Part shown: positions 42,501-50,811 of the stretch, piece after piece
Layout: every line of letters starts with the position of its first letter
How positions within the stretch are numbered: the stretch's first letter is position 1
Assembly: GCA_000828835.1 (NCBI GenBank)
Contig: AP014633.1
Span: 2,108,001-2,172,000, forward strand
Reading direction: 5' to 3'
Source: Thioploca ingrica
Lineage (GTDB): Bacteria; Pseudomonadota; Gammaproteobacteria; Beggiatoales; Beggiatoaceae
DNA: 64,000 nucleotides
Notes under the pieces: model-generated
Seen by the model: the letters and a program-made list of their open reading frames with translations, nothing else
What the model was told of the DNA's origin: nothing
Databases searched by the model: none
Position numbers and translations under genes: made by a program

Positions 42501-45499
42501 CTTCTACGCCAGCACCGAATCACTCGATTACAATGGGCAGTAGCCTGATTAACCAACCCCGAACCCAAACGCTCCAAATTCAGGAACAAGGCAATACGAC
42601 GTTAAAAGTCAATTTTGTGGCGATTACCGGTAGCCATGCTCAAGAATTCAGTTTACTCAATACTTCATTTCCGCTGATGATTTTTGATGGAGATTTACCA
42701 CCAGCTATCACCATACAATGTCTACCTGCTGCTGAAGGAGAACGGACTGCTTTCTTAGAACTGAGCAGTAATGACCCCAATTATCCAACCATTACTTATC
42801 CATTAACGTGTTTGGGTAAAACTTTGCCAACCGCGAGTTATGCTTCGACACCATCACCAGGTGAGACCATTGCTGTTGGGCAGACTCCAGTTGGTGTTCC
42901 AGTGAGTTACACTGGATTCATTGCCGAACAAGGTGATGCTGATTTGCAGGTAGATTTAGTCGGAATCACCGGAATTCATGCTAAGGACTTTAGCATTACC
43001 AATCCTATTTTCCCAATTAAGATTAACAATGGTAGTGCTAAGCAATCCATTACCGTGCAATGTCTACCTTCTGCTCCAGGAACTCGAACAGCACAATTGG
43101 AGTTACAAACCAATGATCCGGATAATTCTTCTCTGACTTATCCGTTGACTTGCCAAGGAACTTCAGCAGCTAATCAAGCAGGCTATTCAACCACTTTAGC
43201 CAATAACACTCTCGACTTTGGTCAAGCTTTGCTTGGTGCTGCTGTTACCCAAAGTTTTGATATCATTGCCACCGGTCATGGCGATTTAGCAGTGAAACTG
43301 GTGGAGATCGAGGGCGAAGCGGCTCATGATTTTACTATTATTTCACCAACTTTTCCGCTGATAATGACAGCTAATGGAACCGCGCAGACGCTCACTTTCC
43401 AATGTATCCCAACTAAAACTGGTTTACGAACGGCACGGTTGCAACTCCAAAGCAGTGATCCTTTAAACGCTTTGCTTACCTATACTTTGACATGCCAAGG
43501 TGTGGCTGACACAGCGATTTATTCTTCCATCCCGCCACCCTCGCAGGGAATTGATTTAGGCAGCACCGCAATGGGGCAGGCGGTAACCACTGAACTTCAA
43601 ATAGTCAATCAAAGCAATAAAACGCTGGAAGTGTTAACCAGCCAACTCATTGGCACTCAAGCAGCGAGTTTCACTTTGACTCAAGGTGCAGCACCGTTTT
43701 TATTAGCCAAGGGTAGTTCGGTTCACCACTTGGAAATACAATGCTTGCCTCATGATGTGGGTAGTCAAACCGCGCAATTGTTACTCACGACCAATGATCC
43801 GAAGCATTCGACCGTGACTTATTCTTTAACTTGTACCAGTCTAGCACCCGTTAATCACCCCCCGGTGAATATCAGCTTATCTCAATCTCATGTTGCTGAA
43901 GATGCCCCCGGTGGTACCTTAATTGGTGAGTTCACGACGGTTGATCCAGGCGATCAAAGCCATTATTACACGTTACTCGATAATGCGGGGGGTTTATTTG
44001 TCATCCAGGGGGAACAACTTTATTTATCCCCAATGGCGCAACTGGATTTTGAAACCATCCCGCACTATCACATTACCGTGCGAAGTACTAATAGCGCGGG
44101 ATTGTTCCTTGATAAAACCTTGCTTATCCAAATCGACGACGTTTATGAAGCCCAATTTTTAGGCAAAATGAGTAACGCGGATAATACCCAAGTGGGTAAA
44201 CGGTTGAGCATTGATGCTCCGGAACTGATTAAAATGACGGGCTATTTACGACCCAGTTTAAAACACATTGGTCAATTGGCTGACATTATTATGACTTACC
44301 ATTGGACACCTGACAGCGGGGGTCAAACTTCGACATTCCCAATTACTATTGCTTCTCAGCAACGCTTGCAACCCGATATGGAAATCAGTTTATTTGAAGG
44401 TTATTTCATCGGTTTAACCGGTCAATTTGCTATCAGTTTAGGTTATCAATTACAGCAGCATGAGTTGATTTCGGCGCCAATCTTGAATCTCGAAGTTCGT
44501 CCGAATCGATTACCAACCGATATTGAGTTGTCGAATCAAACGGTAGTGGAATTCAGTCCCACTAATACTCTAGTTGGTGCTTTCACGACTACTGATCTGG
44601 ATAATCAGGACCAATTTGATTATGGTTTAATTGAAAATCCAGGTGAATATTTTAAAGTCGTTGGCAACGAACTACGGGTTAATTACCCTTTACCGAGCAT
44701 CAAAACCAAGGCTCTCTATCCAATTACCGTGCGGAGTGTCGACAAAAGTGGTGGATATTTAGAAAAACAATTCGTCATCCAAGTAACCGACGCTAAGACT
44801 CAACCCCGAGAAATTCACTTAACTCACCAAACTGTATTTGAAAATAGCCTGGAGGGTACGATTGTCGGTCGTTTGTGGACAATTGATCCAGAACCAAGTC
44901 AATATTCTTATGAACTCATTGATAATGCTCAAGGTCGGTTTAAGTTGGTTGGCGATTTACTTTTAGTCGCAGAAACGAGGTTACTCGATTATGAAACCCA
45001 ATCTCGTCATACCATTACCGTACGCGCTCGGAAACTAAAAGATGCGTCCTATTTAACAGCGACTTTTACCATCGAATTATTAAATAAAATTGATGTCCAA
45101 GTTTGGGGGGAAGTACAGACAACCCGTCGGGCTCAAGTACTCGATCCGACTAACCTACCAGCGGCAGATGACGTCATGGTAAAAATACATCTGGTTCCAG
45201 AACAAACTCATCAAGGCAAACCAGCCGAACTGATTTCAGTGGCAGTTTGGAAACCGCTAATTGATGGTGAAACGAGAATGTATCGGCGAGCAGATAAACG
45301 TTGGATTCCATGGAATGGTGATTTTACCAATCTGCTCAGCAATCAATCTTTAACGCTTAATAGCCACAATGAATTGACTATTTGGCAAGGTCAACTTACT
45401 TATTTAAGTAACAGCGAAGTAGAACTGTTAGTCGGTTATCAATTAGCCACCGGAGAAGTGGTCTATTCTACGGTTCCTTTCATTATCAGAGTACATTAA
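39506..45499 (+). CDS. Giant DUF4347 / Gly-rich / choice-of-anchor / cadherin surface protein
   Basis: 1997 residues. An extended signal-like N-terminus (IFLKWVMLGVWISLTPNMKA) is followed by DUF4347 (about residues 90-260; FSHAAAGHLQLGSAWL, LLFYGCQFSGDPVGQQLI). Next is a CSLREAI-like segment (GTGTSLREAIIEANQNMDSEDTI), then a glycine-rich block (about 375-530). At least six choice-of-anchor-D/ASH-type beta domains follow, interrupted by a Pro/Thr/Asp linker near residues 960-995. Cadherin-like repeats begin near 1450 (NISLSQSHVAEDAPGGTLIG, VEFSPTNTLVGAFTTTDLDN, VFENSLEGTIVGRLWTIDPE). A similar 110-residue beta domain occurs twice, near 1550 and at the C-terminus. Probably a secreted adhesin or filament-surface protein. 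No PEP-CTERM, LPxTG or RTX signal is seen, so its secretion route is unclear. Confidence 0.85.
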   Translation: MIIKCYYGVKYFVCWLNNFFYSYNTKNNYLKHKQSIFNLNIFLKWVMLGVWISLTPNMKAFMPVEKFSPQLLAKPLIPESFYNNSIYSSNPLEIVIIDQQIKDYPQLIAQISPGKTIILLDPNQDGIKQITPILSRLKNIQAVHIFSHAAAGHLQLGSAWLSPATLPNYQADLAQWFASTSVKSHRPDLLFYGCQFSGDPVGQQLIQRVSELTGADVAASRDLTGYAPLGGDWDLEFTTGTIEATLPFAKTIEPSYQGVLALIEVTTPIDENDGIGVGTGTSLREAIIEANQNMDSEDTIQLQNGLTYSLNQLILPDENDAKQGDLDINNGTITIVVKDNGIATIDGNKTDRIFHLRNSANLTLSNLIITNGKVQGSSGSNGSMTGAGGGGGGGAGLGGAIFHEGAGILTVKDSTFSDNQAIGGQGGPGFSKGGDFNGTGGNGGGNNGGIGGGPGMPGTPGGFGSGGGGGGGASNMGGAGGPGGFGGGGGGGGGQTQGNDGGLGGPSSFGGGKGGQAKLSDAAGGGGGAGLGGAIFVKQGQLTLEGKILFENNSTLGGNGGKGARAALLEDDGQSGQGKGGAFFLNTGSIFNLTATVDYNNNSASDDTITSTDNDDIYNQSTPEVVLLNDSVEVPDEAVDVDLGNTPLNTDLIKIFTIKNIGGASLILTDPPSVTGIGFSLKNSFGKTFLSPGAITTFQVKLDASQAGNFTGDISFANNDSNENPYNFSIKSMVTTPKLEVLESTIPISNPSDPIDFGFTIVGTPVIKTFQIKNTGTADLTLKLPINLNGTGFSLASPFGATTLLPGETTTFEIQLDALTGGDFNGKVTFSHNDTNNSPFTFAIQGTVMVGAQYASTPALSSTLSFGGTPVGTAKTLTLDIKERGDSPLEVYFGKISGEQANEFAVISNSFPMTIEDGAPAQTVTLQCTPSQAGQRTAVLELNSNDRDHTVITYPLKCQGISPVDPNTPVDPTVPSNPSNPTDPSNPVDPSTPLMPRYSSTPAPNHSITMGSSLINQPRTQTLQIQEQGNTTLKVNFVAITGSHAQEFSLLNTSFPLMIFDGDLPPAITIQCLPAAEGERTAFLELSSNDPNYPTITYPLTCLGKTLPTASYASTPSPGETIAVGQTPVGVPVSYTGFIAEQGDADLQVDLVGITGIHAKDFSITNPIFPIKINNGSAKQSITVQCLPSAPGTRTAQLELQTNDPDNSSLTYPLTCQGTSAANQAGYSTTLANNTLDFGQALLGAAVTQSFDIIATGHGDLAVKLVEIEGEAAHDFTIISPTFPLIMTANGTAQTLTFQCIPTKTGLRTARLQLQSSDPLNALLTYTLTCQGVADTAIYSSIPPPSQGIDLGSTAMGQAVTTELQIVNQSNKTLEVLTSQLIGTQAASFTLTQGAAPFLLAKGSSVHHLEIQCLPHDVGSQTAQLLLTTNDPKHSTVTYSLTCTSLAPVNHPPVNISLSQSHVAEDAPGGTLIGEFTTVDPGDQSHYYTLLDNAGGLFVIQGEQLYLSPMAQLDFETIPHYHITVRSTNSAGLFLDKTLLIQIDDVYEAQFLGKMSNADNTQVGKRLSIDAPELIKMTGYLRPSLKHIGQLADIIMTYHWTPDSGGQTSTFPITIASQQRLQPDMEISLFEGYFIGLTGQFAISLGYQLQQHELISAPILNLEVRPNRLPTDIELSNQTVVEFSPTNTLVGAFTTTDLDNQDQFDYGLIENPGEYFKVVGNELRVNYPLPSIKTKALYPITVRSVDKSGGYLEKQFVIQVTDAKTQPREIHLTHQTVFENSLEGTIVGRLWTIDPEPSQYSYELIDNAQGRFKLVGDLLLVAETRLLDYETQSRHTITVRARKLKDASYLTATFTIELLNKIDVQVWGEVQTTRRAQVLDPTNLPAADDVMVKIHLVPEQTHQGKPAELISVAVWKPLIDGETRMYRRADKRWIPWNGDFTNLLSNQSLTLNSHNELTIWQGQLTYLSNSEVELLVGYQLATGEVVYSTVPFIIRVH

Positions 45500-45741
45500 T
45501 GAGTAGTGGTGTACGTAATCATAATACCCAATCTTAACCGAAATAATCCTCAAATAAACTAGGATAAGCGGTTTGAGGTTCACGCGCACGATGGACGCGC
45601 AGATTATAGTGCTTCAGTTTTATAAATAGATTACTATTTAACGTCATATAATACTTATGGCATCCAGTAAAAATTTTCGGTTAGGTGTAGTAATACCAAT
45701 AATTAATTGAATTAACCCTTATCTAACAAATGAGAACCTAA
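45500..45741. other. Gene-free stretch between the giant protein and the IS630 remnant
   Basis: No gene. Contains a G/C-rich patch (CACGCGCACGATGGACGCGC) and AT-rich sequence. Possibly the outer end of the decayed insertion sequence, but no terminal inverted repeat was identified. Confidence 0.4.
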
Positions 45742-46620
45742 CTAATCTAAATCAGCACTTAACAGCCGTTTACCGGTGAGAGCCGCGAAGAATTCCGTCG
45801 TGGTCTGAGTTAAAATCTCCGCCAATCTTTGTTTAAGCTCCTCTAAGTTATCAAATAATTTCCAAGCCAATTTCCTCTTAAGCCAAGCCCAGAGTCGTTC
45901 AATGGGATTACAATCTGGTGAATGAGGCGGTTGAAACCATAAAATGATATTATCCGGTAAGACTAAACTCTTGGCGGTGTGAAACCGAGCATTATCGAGT
46001 TGGATGAGAGGTAAGTCATGGGGGTAAGCTGAAGAAAATTCCTGGAGAACAGCCGGAAAACCTTACTACACCAGTAACGGATGGGTTGAGGCTCAGAATG
46101 ATAAAGAGCCGCCATCTGACTTAACCGTAAGGCTTGTTTTTTCAAAGTCGATGGCTTTAGATTCATCACGGTTGGCACTTTGAGGACGTACCACTTTCGG
46201 GCTAACCTTCAACCGCGGGTGAACAATACCATGAAGTGTTGAGTAATAAAGTTTAACTCCATAGGTTTCTTCAAGCCAAACTTGAATGTCTTCGTAATTC
46301 TCAAATCCTTGTGGCGGTTGGAGACGTTTATCTAGGGCTTCGAGACTGTTTGGAGATAAGGACAAAGTTCTTCCTCCACCAGGTTTTAGTTTGAGGAGTT
46401 CATGGAGTCCTCTTTGACGGTATATCCTTAACCATCTCTTTACGGTTGAATAGTCGCGTCCAATTAGAGTTGCTCTGGGGAACGCGGTTTTGGCCGGTTG
46501 AGTTTTTAATAGATATAAAGCTTGTACACGTTCTTTTCTTCGACCACTCTTTTGCTGGGGTAATAACTTTTTTAGATCGGGTACTGTTTCTTTGATATTA
46601 ATGTCTCATTTTCGAGCCAT
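45742..46620 (-). pseudogene. Decayed IS630-family transposase
   Basis: Piecewise translation on the minus strand gives an IS630-type transposase. The N-terminal part (KKLLPQQKSGRRKERVQALYLL, LIGRDYSTVKRWLRIYRQRG) is the helix-turn-helix region. A central part runs FENYEDIQVWLEETYGVKLYYS. A C-terminal part in another frame reads LIQLDNARFHTAKSL, LWFQPPHSPDCNPIERLWAWLKR, the DDE-domain end with D and E. Lesions are a TGA at codon 5 after MARK, a stop after GGSLSF, and a deletion or frameshift that removes the middle including the first catalytic Asp region. It cannot make an active enzyme. Terminal repeats were not found. Confidence 0.88.
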
Positions 46621-46675
46621 TTTGTAATCTATCCCTAGCCATTTCTTTCTTTATTATATTATAAGGATTATTACA

Positions 46676-46798
46676 ATGGGTAGTTGGTATAAATAACGTC
46701 AAACCGGGGATGAAGCGGTAGAACTATTCCGAATCAGCCGTCAAACTTTGTCCAAATGGCTGATAAGGGCGGAGACTTATCTGACCCGCCTCAAGTAG
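46676..46798 (+). pseudogene. N-terminal fragment of a second transposase (IS630-like helix-turn-helix)
   Basis: From ATG 46676 the frame reads MGSWYK, a TAA, then RQTGDEAVELFRISRQTLSKWLIRAETYLTRLK and a TAG. The helix-turn-helix is that of IS630-type transposase N-termini. Only about 40 codons remain, with two stop codons, next to the larger IS630 remnant on the opposite strand. The region is a small insertion-sequence graveyard. Confidence 0.65.
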
Positions 46799-46867
46799 AA
46801 AGTGGGATTGTTAGCGATTTTAAACCCATTATCAAAATTAATTGATTGATTCTTAAAAGGATAAACT

Positions 46868-47395
46868 ATGATTCCCGATAATAACCAGCCGAAAAACCAC
46901 TTAATCGTTGCTTATCAACAAATGATGAGCCGAGTAAGAGAAACTTTGGGACAAGCCAGTCATAAAACCTTACAACAACATATTGAAGCCGCTCAAGAAA
47001 AAGCAGTTGAGCTTAACGAGCTGAGCCGTGAAGAAGCCGAGCGAGTCGGTAATTACCTCTCTCGTGATTTGCAGGATGCTGCTGAATTTATCATTACCAC
47101 AGAGCAAGCTTTAGTCAATTGGATGCGTTTTGATCTAGAGTTAATTGAGGATCGGTTGCTGGCGATGTTTAGTTTGATGGTTGATCATACGCGGCAAGAG
47201 TTGGAAAACCTAGCTGAACGTGCCCGACAAGCCACTGAATGGTATAGTGGTGAAATCACCGGACCTGGGACTTTATCCTGTGATAGTTGTGGCAAAACTT
47301 TACATTTCCATCAGCCCGATTATATTCCCGTTTGTCCTAATTGTGGTGCCACTCTGTTTAAGCGGGTTAGCGAAGAAGATGAAATCGTTGAATAA
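46868..47395 (+). CDS. DUF1451 zinc-ribbon protein
   Basis: 175 residues. A long amphipathic helical region (LIVAYQQMMSRVRETLGQASHKTLQQHIEAAQEKAVELNELSREEAERVGNYLSRDLQDAAEFI) is followed by a C-terminal zinc ribbon, SCDSCGKTLHFHQPDYIPVCPNCGATLF, with four cysteines. This is the DUF1451 family of proteobacteria, whose function is unknown. AGGA lies 7 nt before the ATG. Its last 29 bp overlap the convergent lnt gene, which is unusual and would produce overlapping 3-prime ends. Confidence 0.88.
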   Translation: MIPDNNQPKNHLIVAYQQMMSRVRETLGQASHKTLQQHIEAAQEKAVELNELSREEAERVGNYLSRDLQDAAEFIITTEQALVNWMRFDLELIEDRLLAMFSLMVDHTRQELENLAERARQATEWYSGEITGPGTLSCDSCGKTLHFHQPDYIPVCPNCGATLFKRVSEEDEIVE

Positions 47396-48896
47396 AGTTG
47401 CCGATGATAATCATGAGAAATAAACTAATTATGCTCAAGTTATTACCAAACCGAACATAAGGCGTAGTCCCTTGATAAGGTTGAGCGGCTGCGCGTAAGG
47501 CAATGATTTTAAATTGTGGTGTTTGTTCAACAACTCGACCTTGAGCATCAATGATGGCTGAGATACCGGTATTGGTGGTGCGCAATAGATAGCGACCACT
47601 TTCTAATGCTCGCATTCTGGCAATTTCTAAATGTTGATAAGGTGCAATCGAGGAACCAAACCAAGCATCGTTACTGACATTAACCAGTAAAGTAGCCGCT
47701 GGTAAACTGTAACGGATGAGATCACCAAAGGCATCTTCGTAACAAATTGAAACTCCAATCGCTTGACCAGAACTCAACAAAGGGGGTTGGGATAATTGAC
47801 CGGCAGAAAACTCTGAGAGGGGAACATCGAGCCATTTCAGTAAATTACCCAGCCAAGCTTGTAAAGGAATATATTCACCAAAAGGCACCAGATGATGTTT
47901 ATAGTAAAAACTAGGTCGGTTACTGACACTCATGACACTATTAAAATAAGTTTTACTATCCGTTGTCATGACGGGAATACCAATTAAAAAATCGGTGTGA
48001 TAAGTTTGTTGTTCTAAAGCTAATTGTTCCCAAAAATCAGGCACATAAATTGATACATCCTGGTAAAACAAAGGAATGGCGGTTTCCGGCCAAATAATGA
48101 GATCTGCATCACGATTAGCTTGGCTTAATTGAAGATAACGCTCTATACTCGGGAGTTGATAACCTGACAACCATTTGAATTCTTGTGGAATATTACCTTG
48201 TAGTAAAGCTACTTGAATGGGGTTACCGATCGGTTGAGTCCAAGACTGGTGAGAGAGTAGCCAACCACCGACCCATATCGCTATTCCTATCAAGCCAATG
48301 CGCCAATCTAATTTCTTTAAGTGAACACTGTAAGCGAATAAGCCAGCCGTTAAGACCACCAGCCAGCTTAGTCCGTAAACACCTAATAATGGCGCAAATC
48401 CACGGAGTGGCGAATCAATTTGACTATAACCTAAACTTAACCAAGGAAAACCGGTGAATAACCAGCCTCTTAGCCATTCAATTAAAGTCCAACTGGCCGG
48501 TAAAATAAGTACGAAGGTAAGTAACGCATGACGATTGGGAACCCAACGAATTAATAAGCCACCTAATAGTGCAATATAAAGCGCCATGATGATGACAAAA
48601 GCAGCCGTTAGCGCGATTGCCCCAAGTAAGGGTATTCCGCCAAATTGGTGAAAACTCACCAAAACCCAGGATACGCCAAAACCAAACATCCCGATTCCAA
48701 ATAACAAGCCTCTGCCAAAAGCACGGCGTGGCGAAGTGGTATGGTACCAAATGGTAAATAAAATAGCGGGGGCAATTATGGCTAGCGGAAACCAAGCAAA
48801 AGGCGCAAAAGCCAGGAATACGCTACTCCCGGCTAATAAACTTAGAATATCATTTCCATAAGATCGCCACGATGAAATAGTCAGCACGAATGTCAA
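47367..48896 (-). CDS. lnt: Apolipoprotein N-acyltransferase
   Basis: 509 residues. Six or so N-terminal membrane helices precede a nitrilase-like domain with the catalytic triad: Glu in IIWPETAIPLFY, Lys in HHLVPFGEYIPL (with the nearby HH) and Cys in VSICYEDAFGDLIR. It adds the third acyl chain to lipoproteins at the inner membrane. The start is TTG at 48896 with AGGA about 6 nt upstream; GTG at 48887 is the alternative. In many gammaproteobacteria it directly follows ybeX; here the CZB gene is inserted between them. Confidence 0.95.
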   Translation of the reverse strand: MTFVLTISSWRSYGNDILSLLAGSSVFLAFAPFAWFPLAIIAPAILFTIWYHTTSPRRAFGRGLLFGIGMFGFGVSWVLVSFHQFGGIPLLGAIALTAAFVIIMALYIALLGGLLIRWVPNRHALLTFVLILPASWTLIEWLRGWLFTGFPWLSLGYSQIDSPLRGFAPLLGVYGLSWLVVLTAGLFAYSVHLKKLDWRIGLIGIAIWVGGWLLSHQSWTQPIGNPIQVALLQGNIPQEFKWLSGYQLPSIERYLQLSQANRDADLIIWPETAIPLFYQDVSIYVPDFWEQLALEQQTYHTDFLIGIPVMTTDSKTYFNSVMSVSNRPSFYYKHHLVPFGEYIPLQAWLGNLLKWLDVPLSEFSAGQLSQPPLLSSGQAIGVSICYEDAFGDLIRYSLPAATLLVNVSNDAWFGSSIAPYQHLEIARMRALESGRYLLRTTNTGISAIIDAQGRVVEQTPQFKIIALRAAAQPYQGTTPYVRFGNNLSIISLFLMIIIGNFIQRFHLLR

Positions 48897-48954
48897 TTAA
48901 ATCCTATCTTAAGTTGAAAATCCGAGTTCTTTCCTTTACATAGATAGAGTTTAA

Positions 48955-49308
48955 TTAAACTTTGTCTGATGTCTCTAGATCGGAAAGTTTATTGACTAAT
49001 TTAGCCGTTAGCTGACCAAAATAACTACCCAATTGCATTCTGATCTGGGCTTCCGACTGTTTGCCCGCTAAGGCCAATTTCAATATATCCGCTGCTTCTT
49101 CATGAAAATCTTGATGAATTTTATTAATTTCCGCATAACCGGGTAAAGCTTTGCCAGCCGCTGAATCAAGCCACTTACCTAACTCACAGCGATGAGCATT
49201 TTTGACCTCATCAACAGTAGTAGGACTTTTACCCGTTTTAATGGCTTGTTGTAGGTTATATTTCCAATGGCTGTGGGTGGTAATCGCTTTTTGTAATACT
49301 TCTTTCAT
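48955..49308 (-). CDS. Stand-alone CZB (chemoreceptor zinc-binding) domain protein
   Basis: 117 residues consisting of a single CZB domain. The zinc ligands fit the pattern Hxx[W] (H12, W15), CxLGxW (C41 in RCELGKWLDSAAG) and HxxxH (H65, H69 in KIHQDFHEEA). CZB domains normally sit at the end of chemoreceptors or diguanylate cyclases and report zinc or hypochlorous acid. Here nothing else is attached. It lies between lnt and ybeX on the same strand, where other genomes have none, so it may act in trans on a receptor or cyclase encoded elsewhere. Confidence 0.88.
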   Translation of the reverse strand: MKEVLQKAITTHSHWKYNLQQAIKTGKSPTTVDEVKNAHRCELGKWLDSAAGKALPGYAEINKIHQDFHEEAADILKLALAGKQSEAQIRMQLGSYFGQLTAKLVNKLSDLETSDKV

Positions 49309-49432
49309 AGTTAGTTTCTGTGTTCAAGCAAAGTCCTAGACCCGCTATCAACTCTAATTCGTTAAATAGCTTATCTTGGTTAGCAATCCTTTGCCGATAT
49401 CTTGAAGGAATTTATCAGGATTGTAAAATGAG

Positions 49433-50302
49433 TTATGAATGAGTTTTAGAAAGGTGTATCGCCATCGGTTTGACTCGTAATAAAGTAATCCGTCGCCCAT
49501 TGGCACGCAGAATTTCAAAGTGGAACCCACCGATTTCTACAGTTTCACCGCGTTTAGGGAGATGTTTAAAAGCTTGTAACAGTAAACCACTGATGGTATC
49601 AAATTCTTCATCATTCAATTGAGTTTTGAAATAATCATTGAATTCTTCAATCGGCGTCAAGGCTCTGACTAAATAATAACCTTGTTGGGTGGGTTTAATA
49701 AAAATTTGATCATCAATGTCATATTCATCATCGATGTCACCGACAATTTGTTCAATCACATCTTCAATCGTCACTAAACCGGCTACCCCACCATATTCAT
49801 CGACTACAATCGCCATATGATTACGGCTAGTGCGAAATTCACGTAGCAACACATTCAGACGTTTACTTTCGGGGATAAAAACGGCAGAACGCATGACTTC
49901 TCGCATGTTAAATTGGTCAATGATTCCTTTGGCATAATAATCGAGTAAATCTTTTGCTAAAAAAATACCTTGAATATCATCACGATGTTCGCCAATGACC
50001 GGAAAACGCGAATGTCCTGATTCCACAATAATTTTAATTAAGGTGTCCGGTTGGGCATCTAATTCCAATACCACCATTTGCGCTCGTGGAATCATCACAT
50101 CACGCACATGCATTTCGGCCATTTGCAAGGCGCCTTCAATCATACTTAAGGTATCAACACTAATCACATCACGTTGGTGGACCTCATGTAATAAAGTCAT
50201 TAATTCTTTTTTATTTTGTGGTTCATGCGCAAAAGCTTGGATAACGCGATTAAACCAAGACATGGATGGTGTCGGATGAGAAGAAGAAAAAGTAAAATTC
50301 AT
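49433..50302 (-). CDS. ybeX: CorC/HlyC-type CBS domain protein (YbeX)
   Basis: 289 residues. Tandem CBS domains span roughly residues 70-195 (VRDVMIPRAQMVVLELDAQPD, IIVESGHSRFPVIGEHRDDIQG, MAIVVDEYGGVAGLVTIEDVIEQIVGDIDDEYD). The C-terminal CorC_HlyC domain has YYLVRALTPIEEFNDYF and TISGLLLQAFKHLPKRGETVEIGGFHFEILRANGRRI. The family is linked to magnesium/cobalt resistance and ribosome maintenance. It follows ybeY by 8 bp in the conserved miaB-ybeZ-ybeY-ybeX order. Confidence 0.93.
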   Translation of the reverse strand: MNFTFSSSHPTPSMSWFNRVIQAFAHEPQNKKELMTLLHEVHQRDVISVDTLSMIEGALQMAEMHVRDVMIPRAQMVVLELDAQPDTLIKIIVESGHSRFPVIGEHRDDIQGIFLAKDLLDYYAKGIIDQFNMREVMRSAVFIPESKRLNVLLREFRTSRNHMAIVVDEYGGVAGLVTIEDVIEQIVGDIDDEYDIDDQIFIKPTQQGYYLVRALTPIEEFNDYFKTQLNDEEFDTISGLLLQAFKHLPKRGETVEIGGFHFEILRANGRRITLLRVKPMAIHLSKTHS

Positions 50303-50310
50303 GGTATTGG

Positions 50311-50811
50311 TTACACAAAGTAATAAGGGTTAGGATAGCCTAAATAATGTAATGCCTGGATTTCTATCTGTTCCATCTGTTGTGCTTGAACTTCATCCAG
50401 ATGATCATAACCAAGAAGATGAAGGGTACCGTGAATAACGAGATGCGCCCAATGGGCATCAAGTGACTTTTGTTGTTGCTCCGCTTCACGAATGACCAAA
50501 GGAGCGCAAATGACAATATCTCCTAATATCGGTAAAGTGATACCGGGCGGATTTTCAAAGGGAAAAGATAATACATTGGTGGGACCCGTTTTTTTTCGCC
50601 AAGTTTCATTCAGTTGTTGGCTTTCTGCTGCATCAACAATGCGGATGGTTAATTCTAAGGAGGGGTTAAATTTGATCCGCTCATTTAAAGGTGAGCCAGA
50701 GTCCGATTGGCATTGTAAAGCCGTACTGACCCACTTTGCTAGCCGCCGTTTATCGGGTAAATCAGGTTCATCGCTGACATATTGTACTTCTACCATAATA
50801 CCGGGGGTCAT
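50311..50811 (-). CDS. ybeY: Endoribonuclease YbeY (16S rRNA 3-prime maturation)
   Basis: 166 residues. The metal site HLVIHGTLHLLGYDHLDE has the three histidines of the H-x3-H-x5-H motif. LNETWRKKTGPTNVLSFPFE is the other signature. YbeY is a metal-dependent endoribonuclease needed for rRNA maturation and ribosome quality control. The first ATG overlaps the ybeZ stop by 4 bp (ATGA); a second Met five codons in is an alternative start. Confidence 0.95.
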   Translation of the reverse strand: MTPGIMVEVQYVSDEPDLPDKRRLAKWVSTALQCQSDSGSPLNERIKFNPSLELTIRIVDAAESQQLNETWRKKTGPTNVLSFPFENPPGITLPILGDIVICAPLVIREAEQQQKSLDAHWAHLVIHGTLHLLGYDHLDEVQAQQMEQIEIQALHYLGYPNPYYFV

